Made by a program: the position numbers and the translations under genes
The notes under the pieces: generated by a model
What the model was told of the DNA's origin: nothing
What the model saw: the letters and a program-made list of their open reading frames with translations, nothing else
Database searches by the model: none
Part shown: positions 41,701-45,732 of the stretch, piece by piece
Numbering within the stretch: the stretch's first letter is position 1
How the letters are laid out: every line of letters begins with the position of its first letter
Assembly: GCA_964400015.1 (NCBI GenBank)
Contig: CAYNRR010000001.1
Location: 123,281 to 187,280, forward strand
Source of the DNA: UBA1234 sp964400015
Lineage (GTDB): Bacteria; Bacillota; Clostridia; TANB77; UBA1234
Direction of reading: 5' to 3'
Length of the DNA: 64,000 nucleotides

Positions 41701-43535
41701 GCTGCTACGTCTGATGTTTTTTTGTAATCGGCAATTGATGAATTCCATATTACGCATCTTAATTCAAATCCATCTGCACAGTCACCTGATGTCATTTTGC
41801 TTGTATCCATTGTTAATTTTGCTGTGTTATATCCTGTTGCAATTGATGATGTTACATCTTCCCAGTAGATGTTATCTCCTGATTTGTATTGCCATTGGTA
41901 TTTGTTTGCACCTTTTGCTGTTATTTCAAAAGTTGCTTTTTCGCCATAGTTTATTTTTTGTGTTTCTGGTTGCTTTGTATATTCTAATTCAAATTTTGCT
42001 GCTTTTATTGAAATGTCGCCTTCTGCTACGGATACAGTAACTATGTCTGATTTTACCGCATCGTGTTCTTTGTAATAATTGTTTCCTACTAAGCAACGAT
42101 ATTGATAATCTGTGTTACTATATAATCTTGTTTTTGTTGTGAATGTTGACTTCTTTAGTGGTTTTTCTGTTGTTGAATTTGATGGTGTTGATGTGCTTGA
42201 ACTACCTTGAGTTGATGTTGCATCTTTCCAGTAGTCATTTTCACTTTCTCTGTATTGCCATGTAAATGTTAAGTTTGTTCCCATTGCCACTACGCTAAAC
42301 TTAGCAGTTCCACTTTGAACTTTTACTTTAGTTAAATCTAAAGTTGGTTGTTCCATGATTATTGGAATTTCTCCTACAGATATACTTGTGGCTGGTGTTA
42401 ATGATAGTGCCGCTATATCTGATGAAACTCTTTGTTCTTCTGTAAAATATGTGTTACCAACTAAACATCTATATGTGTATTCTTCCATTACTGGATATGT
42501 TGATACGCTAAGTGTTGCTGATGTTGAACTTGAGCTTACATTTTTCCAATATGTATTTTCGTTTTCTCTATATTGCCATTGGTAAGTTGTTGCATTTTCT
42601 GCTACTACTTTGAATGTAGCAGTATTTCCTACTATTACTTTTTGTGTTGCTGGTTGTGTTGTTATGCTTGGTGCAAGCGCTGTTGTAACTGTTATTGCTA
42701 TATCTTCATCAACACTTGAGATATTGCATACTTTACCTCTAACATTTCCTAGTGTTGTGATTGCACTATCTCCTGATGCAAGTGTTGATTCTATGCTTGC
42801 TATACCGTAATTGTTGTTTGGAACAATATTAAAGTTTAATGCTGTTCCTTCTGCTACTGTTGTGTTTCCTACTATTTCTTCTCCGTTTGTATCAAACACT
42901 TTGTAGTTTTCGCCGTCAAATGTTATTTTTCTTGTATTTACTGTGATGATTATATATGTAGAGAAACTGCCTGTTGTAAATTCTATTTCTTCTGCTGTTA
43001 ATTTGCTTATTGGCAATATCTCATAGTTTTCGTTGTTCATAATATGCATAAGTGCATATGTTTTTGAATCGTCTATGTCAAGGTTCATGTCTAAGTTTGA
43101 AAGTTTTACTTTTACTTTTTGCCCATACGCAGTTGGTTGATATTTTAGGTTTTCATTTGTTACATCGATATCGAATGCGTCTACTACTTGTTCTGGTAAA
43201 ATATCTTTTTTATAGCTTTGTGCTAATGATACTGCGTCTTCTTTATTTAGTTTAGCAACTTCTACTTGCGAATTTTTGATTAGTACACCTGTGACTTGAA
43301 CTTTTTCATTTGTAGAAGTTTGTTCCGATTCTATCTCATCATATTCTACGTAGTTTGAGAAAGGAAGCTTTTCACTACACAAGTCACAAATCATATCGAT
43401 GTCACTATCGATATGTTCGCAAGATATTAACTTATTTTTTTCAGACTTTCTTATAAAGCCTGCTCCTATTCCAGCCGTGGCTACCAGCACCACTATGCTC
43501 ATTAAAATTAAGATAATCTTGTTCTTTTTCATCAT
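23703..43535 (-). CDS. Giant mosaic BspA-like surface protein (6,610 aa)
   Basis: One uninterrupted 6,610-codon frame. The order is modular (approximate residues): signal/anchor helix 1-28; CEH...CDLC motif near 36-52; three Ig-like domains with YQWQYRE cores 290-615; DUF285 LRR block 735-1065; DUF5011-like 1130-1210; beta-helix-like repeats 1218-1488; BspA LRR_5 block 1525-1718; Ig-like 1735-1838; beta-helix 1845-2145; two DUF285 blocks 2152-2735; MBG/Ig-like 2800-3230; beta-helix 3229-3432; then four rounds of Ig-like, LRR_5 and DUF5011-like modules to about 5735; beta-helix 5866-6125; Ig-like domains to the end. There is no LPXTG motif, SLH domain or C-terminal membrane helix, so the N-terminal helix is the only visible anchor. 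Its start is 28 bp after the DGR reverse transcriptase stop, suggesting co-transcription. Likely role by family: adhesion. Confidence 0.93.
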   Translation of the reverse strand: MMKKNKIILILMSIVVLVATAGIGAGFIRKSEKNKLISCEHIDSDIDMICDLCSEKLPFSNYVEYDEIESEQTSTNEKVQVTGVLIKNSQVEVAKLNKEDAVSLAQSYKKDILPEQVVDAFDIDVTNENLKYQPTAYGQKVKVKLSNLDMNLDIDDSKTYALMHIMNNENYEILPISKLTAEEIEFTTGSFSTYIIITVNTRKITFDGENYKVFDTNGEEIVGNTTVAEGTALNFNIVPNNNYGIASIESTLASGDSAITTLGNVRGKVCNISSVDEDIAITVTTALAPSITTQPATQKVIVGNTATFKVVAENATTYQWQYRENENTYWKNVSSSSTSATLSVSTYPVMEEYTYRCLVGNTYFTEEQRVSSDIAALSLTPATSISVGEIPIIMEQPTLDLTKVKVQSGTAKFSVVAMGTNLTFTWQYRESENDYWKDATSTQGSSSTSTPSNSTTEKPLKKSTFTTKTRLYSNTDYQYRCLVGNNYYKEHDAVKSDIVTVSVAEGDISIKAAKFELEYTKQPETQKINYGEKATFEITAKGANKYQWQYKSGDNIYWEDVTSSIATGYNTAKLTMDTSKMTSGDCADGFELRCVIWNSSIADYKKTSDVAALSVVQPIETESVYAEVKIELMEREGIDGYITNKYVIGAYRAGKTEYTPDLITKVIFTDTAASNATVSWDVSSTSAPDTVTSYLVPSTMSGDTQCYAQYFVATNTINAKYTCMLFDGYSNLTEIKNIEYLTTNNATNMFGMFRNCKKLKTLDISRFDTSNVTLMESMFSGCSALKELNLGTNFDTSNVTSMSAMFYSCGSLTKLNLGENFNTIKVKNMSNMLQNCSSLTTLDLGKQFDTRALTTTRLMFRGCTLLSAIDLGEKFDTSKVTDMSYMFASCTSIETLNLGTQFNTSNVTNMYHIFYNCKALTELDLGNQFDTSKITNMAEMFADCQSLKSVDVSMFNTSKVTNFDHMFKGCYSLTELNVTSFDTSSAKCMASMFDNCRSLTFLDLSSFDTSALDGVTGAYKWADTGKALTDTTALISNCTNLRTVILGEKFTRLDGKYIFLNNTKLERIISLRSVRSESDLMQIATDNSLSDKKAILYVPTTSDEALYEANSTYISLLGAEKIKPFMSLLGDNPAKMEAGTEYVDAGVTVFDWDSTNATNYNDLGYTVETAGLPIDTSTLGDKTITYTLKYTNKANETTVVDTQTRTIAIALGNYRVGEKYYSTLESAIESITTTGTVEVMRDCTDVVNAIIPTNKNITLDLSTYALTKNERGIVNYGVLNITGAGSLVGNDINLIQNDRELNIETATIELNVSERTGEYEILFNNYGAVTNINSGTLTSTVSAENVGIIQSTILDYGGTINVNGGTIAINRDTTMEDGLYTIALYMHVNGGTLNVNGGTISAVDNGGATYTSAIYISDNAILTIGTDDGIINDNLVTIIGEGYGVYTDGSNIVFYDGLIKGGINAVDKTNVVTPNNTAIYNYHEEIDGMHYEVASLKQAWNISKNAGVDNVWAYLINNEDNTKYQLLITGMGEMKDFTTADTPWNSYTSKITEISIDSTVTSIGNNAFRGTAITTITLPTQLKAIGDFALADTKNMTGILTIPVQVASMGANPFMGSNITGFSIATGNTNYKVENIALLTYDGKTVVSYPAGNGTATHIINANVENIADYAYAGAKNIAEVYLKSTSIIEIGTEAFTNLQANSVIYTMSKDVADKFVSGTHYTAENTKIYYPPMIDAQPTDVSVNAGHKATFTVTATAGNPADINYQWQYRTSATGTWTNVTDAQGTNGTTATFTTTGLTQAMNGYEYRCVLSNSAYPNAKMTQEKLVGTISNSAKVTVTASNYSVDGVMFDTLAEAYASITGTKGTIKVEADNTDTSELIVESGKDITINTNGHTITLTGKRIANLGTLTINGDGVIKLADDNTTLEYLISTYGTLNIEEVTLINNMNCVLHLKAGILNIKAGQITLNDGNAAIIIDEEQATVNVTGGKIISETNGIYCNLYKTKEFIINISGGTIESNGYAIRTDEKQTGIVNISGGELKSKGSYAIRNYSTSNTVNITGGTLISEYGEAINNPSTGKIVIGSNDETVSTTTPSIIGKTYAITSPNGFGFYDGILKGRTNAYSGDITSIADGYDVYKSEETINGKKYETAYLAPYLMIRNYSLDATSKPYATYVIGAEEAGYTQFTSDKIKSVTFVENTNVPAGATSWDVSEAQDESILAWVKDDNLYIGSDNKVLISPLGLSMLFADYTNCISINNFEIVDVSRATSMYGMFKNIKSMQTFDWSNIDTSKITKTDYTFAECTGLKELDLRNFNTTNVTSMKSMFENCTNLETIVLGENFTKISGANMFAGDTSLSRIIAQRAESMTTTASVGFDTATNAILYVPNQTAKVNYEATTPYETALGSDRIRTILELNGDNPTYKIKGESYTEKGATVAGFDSANATNYTKYGYSVTVDKTSIDTSEVCTQTITYTLNYTENGTTKEVMNITREIVIKGAPELMERETATGAMLGAYRANEATTYNASQVTKVIFTNKIPTNYVDSWDVSLVNGHKTVMSYIVPSELKDGTQYYDQYIVASARITAAYGAKLFYGYSNMTEIDNIEYISTQDATSFESMFSGCTSLEELDLRSFETSNVTVMAEMFNNCSSLLSLDVTNFNTSEVTAMYGMFTNCSSLTKLDLSSFDTSNAGEPQQLRGRGPLFSMFQNCTNLETLVLGEKFNTLNGYYMFNGCENLQKIISNRSVETSSDMMAINSVGIGVRNTPATLYVSSQTAEALYEANSSYINQFTADRIKSLLSLIGDERVKVNLGGSYTEYGYKIADEMPETLEDENIGDYRVTITGVEDIDFSTMGVYDVVYTLEYKNPYDENATYTTFMSLTRKVQVGGIEATVKVEGKNEYDSTLTAKITSSTIPEENYTYQWYICDIKSTNGGTPIEGATNKTYTVGKGLVGKYIYVEVTGNYGEYEEAKFYDLADEANNVSDTIAKKVVTLPKDDNSLVYNGEEQEFIPDGYNEKYMEVTGNTGTDAGTYKAEYILTDPDDCEWDKGEEITEEVIWTIAKKSIAAIWDGPFTFTYNGTEQGPEVHTESVVDGEVVTLTKYIKVDAGNYIAKTRIASVTGGRANANNYVLINETASFKINKATPEFVVTPTQLNITQGNTGILNYTSNVESTITVESADTSVATAGNIDLTGKTIEIISKGTGSTIITVTLDESINYSAATATVVVGTLSANYTDGTNYYETLASAFAGAKDGAIIIQLNEVTENTVAVVESSKTLTLKLNGNNSTIKVNDFITVKGNLTIEGLGTISQSTTDGTSTSSLIVVDGGTLTLKGAVEVNGSNTAITSKGIVNVSENVKITGITGIVNKGKLTFGVAGDVTQRDLVEVIATQTAIENVGEFYWYDGQITANAATIYSGVEPILEESIAICSEINGNKETRYVVRDTEAPVIENIISQTDWVKNSQTLEIIARDNIKVTGYALTETNEMPALDSNVWNTANTFTVTENKSYFVWVKDAAGNVVSKEFVAKWICLEIWDTTGESGTDTRAILKLDGTLLFEVVNGTIGYIKDYTVSNAPWSNDTRVTSVVVSEGIAKIGEYGLSNMIVADSITLPRSLTEIAESALYRTNNYSSINISGNTHFTIDELSIYDISKTTLYSYSKKNTEIDFTIPDTVKTLVTGLFYENGTLVEIRTNKNITSVGEDAFEGFKADVYYYTSCETMKEYALANSEEANFIAIDDVKPVIESFVINNDDISTISQDVTLTIIAKDDVKVSNVFISEQYYTDEEIRNKANSEWISYNGTEYPYTVSSGTGTKTVYVWVKDSSGNISSSVNDSIFYGDIEVKLLNQAEIVQYVDTTGKDYYKYIESVQGGYTSKSNVTVNVTGSVNHKVSGEYEIKYSVMLNDIEMQTLTRTVNVIENSWTGAKGTTQDEFTYVIHTNGKYAKITGYTGEFTRVLRIPASVTLDGTEYKVIDVESIGANRIVETVELPDTLINIGNRAFAEFNELENVDIPDAVMSIDENAFASAGLMNGIFVKLGSNFREIKAEAFKNARISDIDFGSMVKYLGDNAFANVRVPENFVLKLPASLDALGLDTFESTKIYDITVEEGNNKFIIDDDGISLLTNDEEMLVLYPIASDFEEYDIPQGVTTIGRKAFKDAEKLKIVNVSSSANTVNEYAFEGATNLEKVNYSELLTNIGEYAFLNSGVTSFAFNRNLNNISKGAFENSKLTDVSIHSKITSIKAEAFKGITTLKSVVIEGKPSISISAFENCTSLKTAVFTNNTGIVTIADKTSIPDSTTIYVPTSMEVIYESDSIYSQYENCTEKIQPILELIGNQEIVWTINNEYVEDGVKLAGETLKTSANSSTVKGLELVIDGTVDPSKSLRNTIVYIAKYNGVEVDRIERIVDIQDNIAPVIESVTTDSDWVSPYQTFVVKATDNIAVTAYIITTENTVPSVDDSRWQTSEKLKVDANQIWYIFAKDAAGNISTRYQVISTWVAAGKWDVSKNQDNSVHGIITLDGKTLIIKGNGETKNYAEKETPWYEDYKDTVTTITVEDGVTSIGDYLLGYMPNVLTITLPNTLEKVIDGAFAYTNNFENIELGNNTHLVYENGTLYNADKTELYVHTTKHTNDYEIPSNVQKICAAAFANSIYISRLDLTNVKEIQSYAFNGCTHFANQYIPKTLNKIGEKVFAGTRGPIYYYSSCDAMVEYVKAYGSETEFIEIDDIKPVIKNFVINNNEVSTDNENVTLNIDATDNKAISKIIIETTLSENITSGDPRWTDYAGEKEVAYTLTGGNGIKILYVWVMDTSGNICEQYATDTIILGANDFAFEHNDTIVQYVDRTGKGYYEFNEEVQGNYSIETEGVTVTVNANIDVTTVGEKQIVYSLDYYGTPAGEFYKTVDVIEDSWGTTIFSENGFDFVKHTDKNYAKIVKYSGSTNVVFPEIVTDGGIAYRVIEIESLDENPVVDVNTTTVELPTTIIHVGKNAFVNCTKLESINIEYNVLTIEENAFKNTGLKALDTNKNVRVIKEGAFENAHITTLNNSQLLKSIETRAFRNALDTERLTILASIDNIAEGAFAGSLIDKIVLDDENVTSKFKVHEDSLLLDTTTGTLIQYATGKGTISLECPSIGIKKIGEGAFMNATNIQKLSIKDNYTMVGREAFRNTGLTIFELNSNIQAIPEYLFADCTSLSTVILENARSIKANAFENTSALKQLVIFTSADYVCDIDNVSLLNENTKVYVLEKEMYKESASWTAIADRIYSIFRLNGDENITIEAGTEYIDSGVYAIDVLFASTSTYPDIDNITVEINSNVNTAKLGNQTVNYILKLNGNARTELSRNVKVQDTTPPVIEKIITLDVAQAQREKFEIIASDNHKIAGYAITQTDTQPILDSDVWSTSNVVYATQNGEWFVWVKDEAGNVAMETVKAENICAAIWDVGVVPNKVFASISFDNTIIFEGEGAVRYFAKEDIPWKDYLEKVNKIEVREGVTELQKYTLADMTNVGEISLPKSLTKVETSTFAKTNNFYEITFPNGTETFIYDGYTLYSMDKSILYVHSNRDQNITYTIDENVKTIGEYAFANNSNIVTITTTSNPTLLEGAFNNNNTLEKINGEIGGTRIESYVFENCSKLSGIEMSKDVTYIGSYAFSNCNMITEIEMILCTELKTLDHHAFANLKNLQTLKVYRTIANILADEENVRNVFEKMGSNFPENAKVYYYEGCNAMEEYAKYYPDINVDFIMIDEIGPRLMSLKVTNRENGTYSAGTVLEITAIMSENFLTIKGTIPELSIEFGSGSVIKLQPNGVDGRNIKYTYTITKDDLGQLECVSFDGELYDELDNKSEFKGPKTIDGNIYARSGVLLESDFEENKYFPRLSDATEYITSTGKLTMLLNEDAMKVATFKANTLVTLDINGKKVSLNCDQSEDTRLIKNNGTLTVIDSGAGELSTISTGLDACAIENEGTLKLVSGVIRAQTLKTGLAYGVLNKGEVNITGGTISAVNTEGTSYGMYNEGTLKMENGTITSSTIEGKTYALYVANGNVNVTGGQITSRLLSGNKGTTTGVYIEKGTYVSGKNDESISKESPIIYSTKDGLRNVGGKLEFYDGVIEGEAYRSLYTNEVKVVPGYALIKKLVGDREKAYLDFDVSKPIIELKNLTPDWTNDKVTIQAKFIDEESGVQNAYYGETEVTLVNNMITVEVEQNGTYTFKAIDFAGNTAEESITITNIDKESPTFENLSYTAMANQKEVTLTVTVKDNASGVRGYLLSKYEVEPTKWKELNKIMTKVELDISVTSNGKYYLYAIDDAGNIGKYNSVIDITDVDASAPVIKSLEIVDNDRGFANSSVVMIKVDAEDDTGVKEILISNKLLTNNQVLDSEEWVPYTEDVIWTLPIGDGEKTIYVWVKDKANRISKTSTATTKLLAQYIGNNGENSTSFKFLSKDANYNYGKELTADDLYIKVKDTTGAETYTGDYGEGIVLAKTPVVYGPIQEGSQAMSGRYYYVTAQNIAGEGIVYLCFRDTVEVDKAGNKIATAKLELETDVVVELNKPVITVSSTTVTVTDADNHSMNVIKIDGKTIKLSNGSITKSDLKAKYDIELVSGTKLETIDKCGNTAVYTIN

Positions 43536-43629
43536 TAGTTAGTCATCCTTTCAGTTTAAAAGTTTAAAACCTTTCACTAAGTAAAATATTGTAGTTTAAA
43601 ACTGTGTTGCACATTCCGTTTAAAGCTAT
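42913..43629 (-). repeat. 717-bp segment identical to 4554-5270
   Basis: The segment covers the last 66 bp of the reverse transcriptase gene, the 28-bp spacer and about the first 623 bp of the giant gene. Line-by-line comparison with 4554-5270 shows no mismatch, including third codon positions. Similarity continues with scattered changes into both genes beyond 42913 and 4554 and stops sharply at 43629 and 5270. Confidence 0.92.
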
Positions 43630-44511
43630 CTTTCCTATTTGGTAGAGATATAATCTCCTTTTTATTTTTCTTTTTGCCGTTCTGTATTTACTGTATCTTC
43701 CATACGAATTTCTTCCCAGGAAAATGAAATTGTCGGTGTCTTTATAAATTCTTGTTTTTTGATTTAATACTAATTTTTCTTTTTCTAAAAATTTTTCAAT
43801 TTTTATCAAGCATTCTTTTAAATATTCTTTCGATTGATGCATTACTAATGCATCATCTTGATACCTAATGTAATACTTTATTTTTAGCTCTTCTTTTATA
43901 TAATGATCTAAATCATTAAGATAAAAAATTGCTAATATTTGAGATGTCATATTGCCTATCCCTAATCCATGTTCTTCATTATCTATAATTCTATAGATAA
44001 TATCTAAAGCATCTTTGTCTTTTATTTTTTTACTAACTTTATCTTTTAGTATTTCTTTGTCGATACTGAAAAAGAATTTTCTTATATCGAGTTTTAAAAT
44101 ATAGTAATTACCATATTTATTTTTGCAAATTTTTGAATAGTTTCTAAAATATCTAAGCCCTGCACCCGTTCCTTTATTTGGTCTACTTGCAACGTTTGTT
44201 TCTATAAGTGACGGTACAAGTGCCGGATATAGTATGTATCTGCTCACTAAATGATTTACTAATTTATCTTCCATACTTTGGCTTTCTATTCTTCTTTCTT
44301 TTGGTTCATAGATAGTAAATACATATGGCTTGCTAGGTACGTATTTTTTGCTTTTTAATATTTCGTACACTCTAAAAATATTTCTACATTTGTGTTCTTT
44401 ATATCTTGCAACTTTTCTTTTGTTTTTTGTATTTCTGCAAATTTCATCGTAAACTGTCATTATATTTTCTAAATTATATATATCTTTATACAGATTACTT
44501 TTTCTTTTCAT
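43564..44511 (-). CDS. Diversity-generating retroelement reverse transcriptase
   Basis: A 315-residue group-II-intron-like reverse transcriptase that copies the template-repeat RNA into cDNA with errors at adenines. Motifs in order: RRIESQSMEDKLVNHL (residues ~78-93), KLDIRKFFFSID with the first catalytic Asp, GLGIGNMTSQILAIFYLNDLD, and the catalytic box YIRYQDDALVMH. The IGxxxSQ form of the fourth motif, instead of the QGxxxSP found in intron enzymes, is the accepted DGR hallmark. There is no maturase or endonuclease domain. It starts with CGGAGGCGAGATG, downstream of the TR in the usual DGR order, and its stop is 28 bp before the giant surface gene. Its last 22 codons are also present at 5205-5270. 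Confidence 0.95.
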   Translation of the reverse strand: MKRKSNLYKDIYNLENIMTVYDEICRNTKNKRKVARYKEHKCRNIFRVYEILKSKKYVPSKPYVFTIYEPKERRIESQSMEDKLVNHLVSRYILYPALVPSLIETNVASRPNKGTGAGLRYFRNYSKICKNKYGNYYILKLDIRKFFFSIDKEILKDKVSKKIKDKDALDIIYRIIDNEEHGLGIGNMTSQILAIFYLNDLDHYIKEELKIKYYIRYQDDALVMHQSKEYLKECLIKIEKFLEKEKLVLNQKTRIYKDTDNFIFLGRNSYGRYSKYRTAKRKIKRRLYLYQIGKIALNGMCNTVLNYNILLSERF

Positions 44512-44533
44512 CTCGCCTCCGAAAAAGTAGCAC

Positions 44534-44554
44534 AGGTGAAATTTTATTTCACCT
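44534..44554 (-). other. Hairpin between TR and reverse transcriptase gene
   Basis: A perfect 9-bp stem AGGTGAAAT/ATTTCACCT with a 3-nt loop lies 23 bp before the reverse transcriptase start. There is no T run, so it is not a terminator. It may structure the TR-containing RNA or limit reverse transcriptase translation. The rest of 44512-44725 is AT-rich and non-coding and is likely part of the DGR RNA. Confidence 0.5.
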
Positions 44555-44725
44555 TTTGCACCACTTAAAAATAGTACTAGTATTTACTCCCTTTCGCTTG
44601 TGCTACTAACAAATAAACACATCTATTTTTTATTCTTACTTAAATTGCTTTAAGTAATGGATAACAGTTTGTTTCTAAGATTCTCGTATATCACCTTTAG
44701 TAGATATACCCACATTTGATAGAAG

Positions 44726-44824
44726 CTACAGGGCGCACCCCATTCGTGTTGTTGTTGTTGTTGTTCACGTTGCCGTTGTTATTCACGTACCACAAGTTGT
44801 TAGAGTTATAAGCAGAGGCTAGCC
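44726..44824 (-). repeat. DGR template repeat (TR)
   Basis: A 99-bp non-coding segment between the avd-like gene and the reverse transcriptase gene aligns without gaps to 45804-45902. In coding orientation it is rich in AAC codons (a run of six AAC from 20 to 25 of the aligned codons) and holds 33 adenines. Fourteen differ from the VR; no other base differs. AAC cannot mutate to a stop codon by adenine changes, as expected of an evolved template. Confidence 0.96.
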
Positions 44825-44854
44825 TTTTCAACCGTACCCTATGTAATACCCTTT

Positions 44855-45229
44855 TTAAGGTTTATTACCAATTTCTTTTTTGTATGAATTTATCCATCCT
44901 GCATAGTACCTAACGATATTATCTAGTGACTCTCCAAATCTAAAATATCTTTTTGCATTTATGATTTCTTTGTCATAACATTGATTGATTAAAAAATCTA
45001 AAAGTTTTATGTGTGCAACTCCTTTTTCTTGCAAATCTCTTCGTTTATTTTCATCAATTGTTATATTGGCTTCATATGTTATGTACAACAAATCGTATGC
45101 ACAGTCTTTTATTTTTCTTTTTAATTCAATTTCTTTGTTTGGGAAATTGACTAAATATTTATCTATTGCTGTAATTAAATCTTTTATCATTTCTATTATT
45201 TTAAATTTTTCAGTTGGCTTATAATTCAT
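44855..45229 (-). CDS. avd: Avd-like DGR accessory variability determinant (124 aa)
   Basis: A helical, basic protein with the sequence layout of the Avd four-helix bundle: FKIIEMIKDLITAIDKYLVNFP, then LKRKIKDCAYDLLYITYEAN, HIKLLDFLINQCYDKEIINAKRY, and FGESLDNIVRYYAGWINSYKKE. Avd pentamers bind nucleic acid and the reverse transcriptase and are required for cDNA synthesis from TR RNA in studied DGRs. I use the ATG at 45229, with GAGGAG upstream; it overlaps the end of the preceding gene by 11 bp, so translation is coupled. Position directly before the TR is the standard one. Confidence 0.88.
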   Translation of the reverse strand: MNYKPTEKFKIIEMIKDLITAIDKYLVNFPNKEIELKRKIKDCAYDLLYITYEANITIDENKRRDLQEKGVAHIKLLDFLINQCYDKEIINAKRYFRFGESLDNIVRYYAGWINSYKKEIGNKP

Positions 45230-45659
45230 CAAATATTATCTCCTCTATATTTTGAATTTTCTTTTTTATTGTTGGAGAATTTATATTTTCAATTAAATAA
45301 TTGTATATTGCATTTATTCTGTTTTTTATTGTTACATACTTATATGCTTTTTCATAAAGTGAAGTATATTCGTTTTTATCTTTATATTTCATTTCATGTG
45401 ATACTTCATAATTTTGTGATTTTACTGTTACGATATAGCTTACTTTGTTATCTTCTAATAATTTTAAGTTTTTATTTAATCCTGCTTTTGGGAAACCACA
45501 TGTATTGTAACTATTTTCTAAGGTTTTAATTTGATACCCACATAAATATGATAGTATGTACGAATCTTTGCCATACACGTGATAAAATGCACCGATTTGT
45601 ATCAATATTATTGTTTCAGGATTTATTTGTTTCATTGTTTTTATCATGGTATCTTTCAT
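45219..45659 (-). CDS. MutS N-terminal-domain-like DGR accessory protein (146 aa)
   Basis: The protein resembles domain I of MutS, the mismatch-reading domain: ILIQIGAFYHVYGKDSYILS is close to the MutS LFRxGDFYExFxxDA pattern, followed by CGFPKAGLNKNLKLLEDNKVSYIVT, close to AGIPYHxxxxYLxxLxxxGxxVAI. The Phe-x-Glu mismatch motif reads FYHV here, so Glu is replaced by His. There is no ATPase domain or clamp. MutS-like short proteins are known companions of some DGRs, with unknown function. It lies between the variable target gene and avd. Confidence 0.75.
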   Translation of the reverse strand: MKDTMIKTMKQINPETIILIQIGAFYHVYGKDSYILSYLCGYQIKTLENSYNTCGFPKAGLNKNLKLLEDNKVSYIVTVKSQNYEVSHEMKYKDKNEYTSLYEKAYKYVTIKNRINAIYNYLIENINSPTIKKKIQNIEEIIFDEL

Positions 45660-45686
45660 TTTATTCCCCCCATTTTTTGTTTTTTC

Positions 45687-45717
45687 TCCGTAAGCAGACC
45701 TTAGGCCTGCTCACGGA
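45687..45717 (-). other. Hairpin downstream of VR
   Basis: A 14-bp stem (45687-45700 with 45704-45717, two G-U type pairs) with a 3-nt loop lies between the target gene stop and the MutS-like gene. The minus-strand sequence after it is A-rich, not T-rich, so it does not look like a terminator. In the Bordetella phage DGR a hairpin downstream of VR is needed for efficient homing; that role here is inferred. Confidence 0.5.
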
Positions 45718-45732
45718 CATACTGTTCAAGTT

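Noticed and set aside
23703..43535. Many plus-strand open frames of 60-180 codons inside the giant gene
   Set aside because: They are antisense shadows of a single long frame, made mostly of Leu, Ser, Val and Phe, with no ribosome binding sites.
44751..44768. GTT run in the TR as a simple microsatellite
   Set aside because: It aligns base by base with the VR, where the same stretch is diversified only at adenines.
45687..45717. Hairpin as an ordinary rho-independent terminator
   Set aside because: No T run follows on the minus strand, and the accessory genes downstream need to be expressed.
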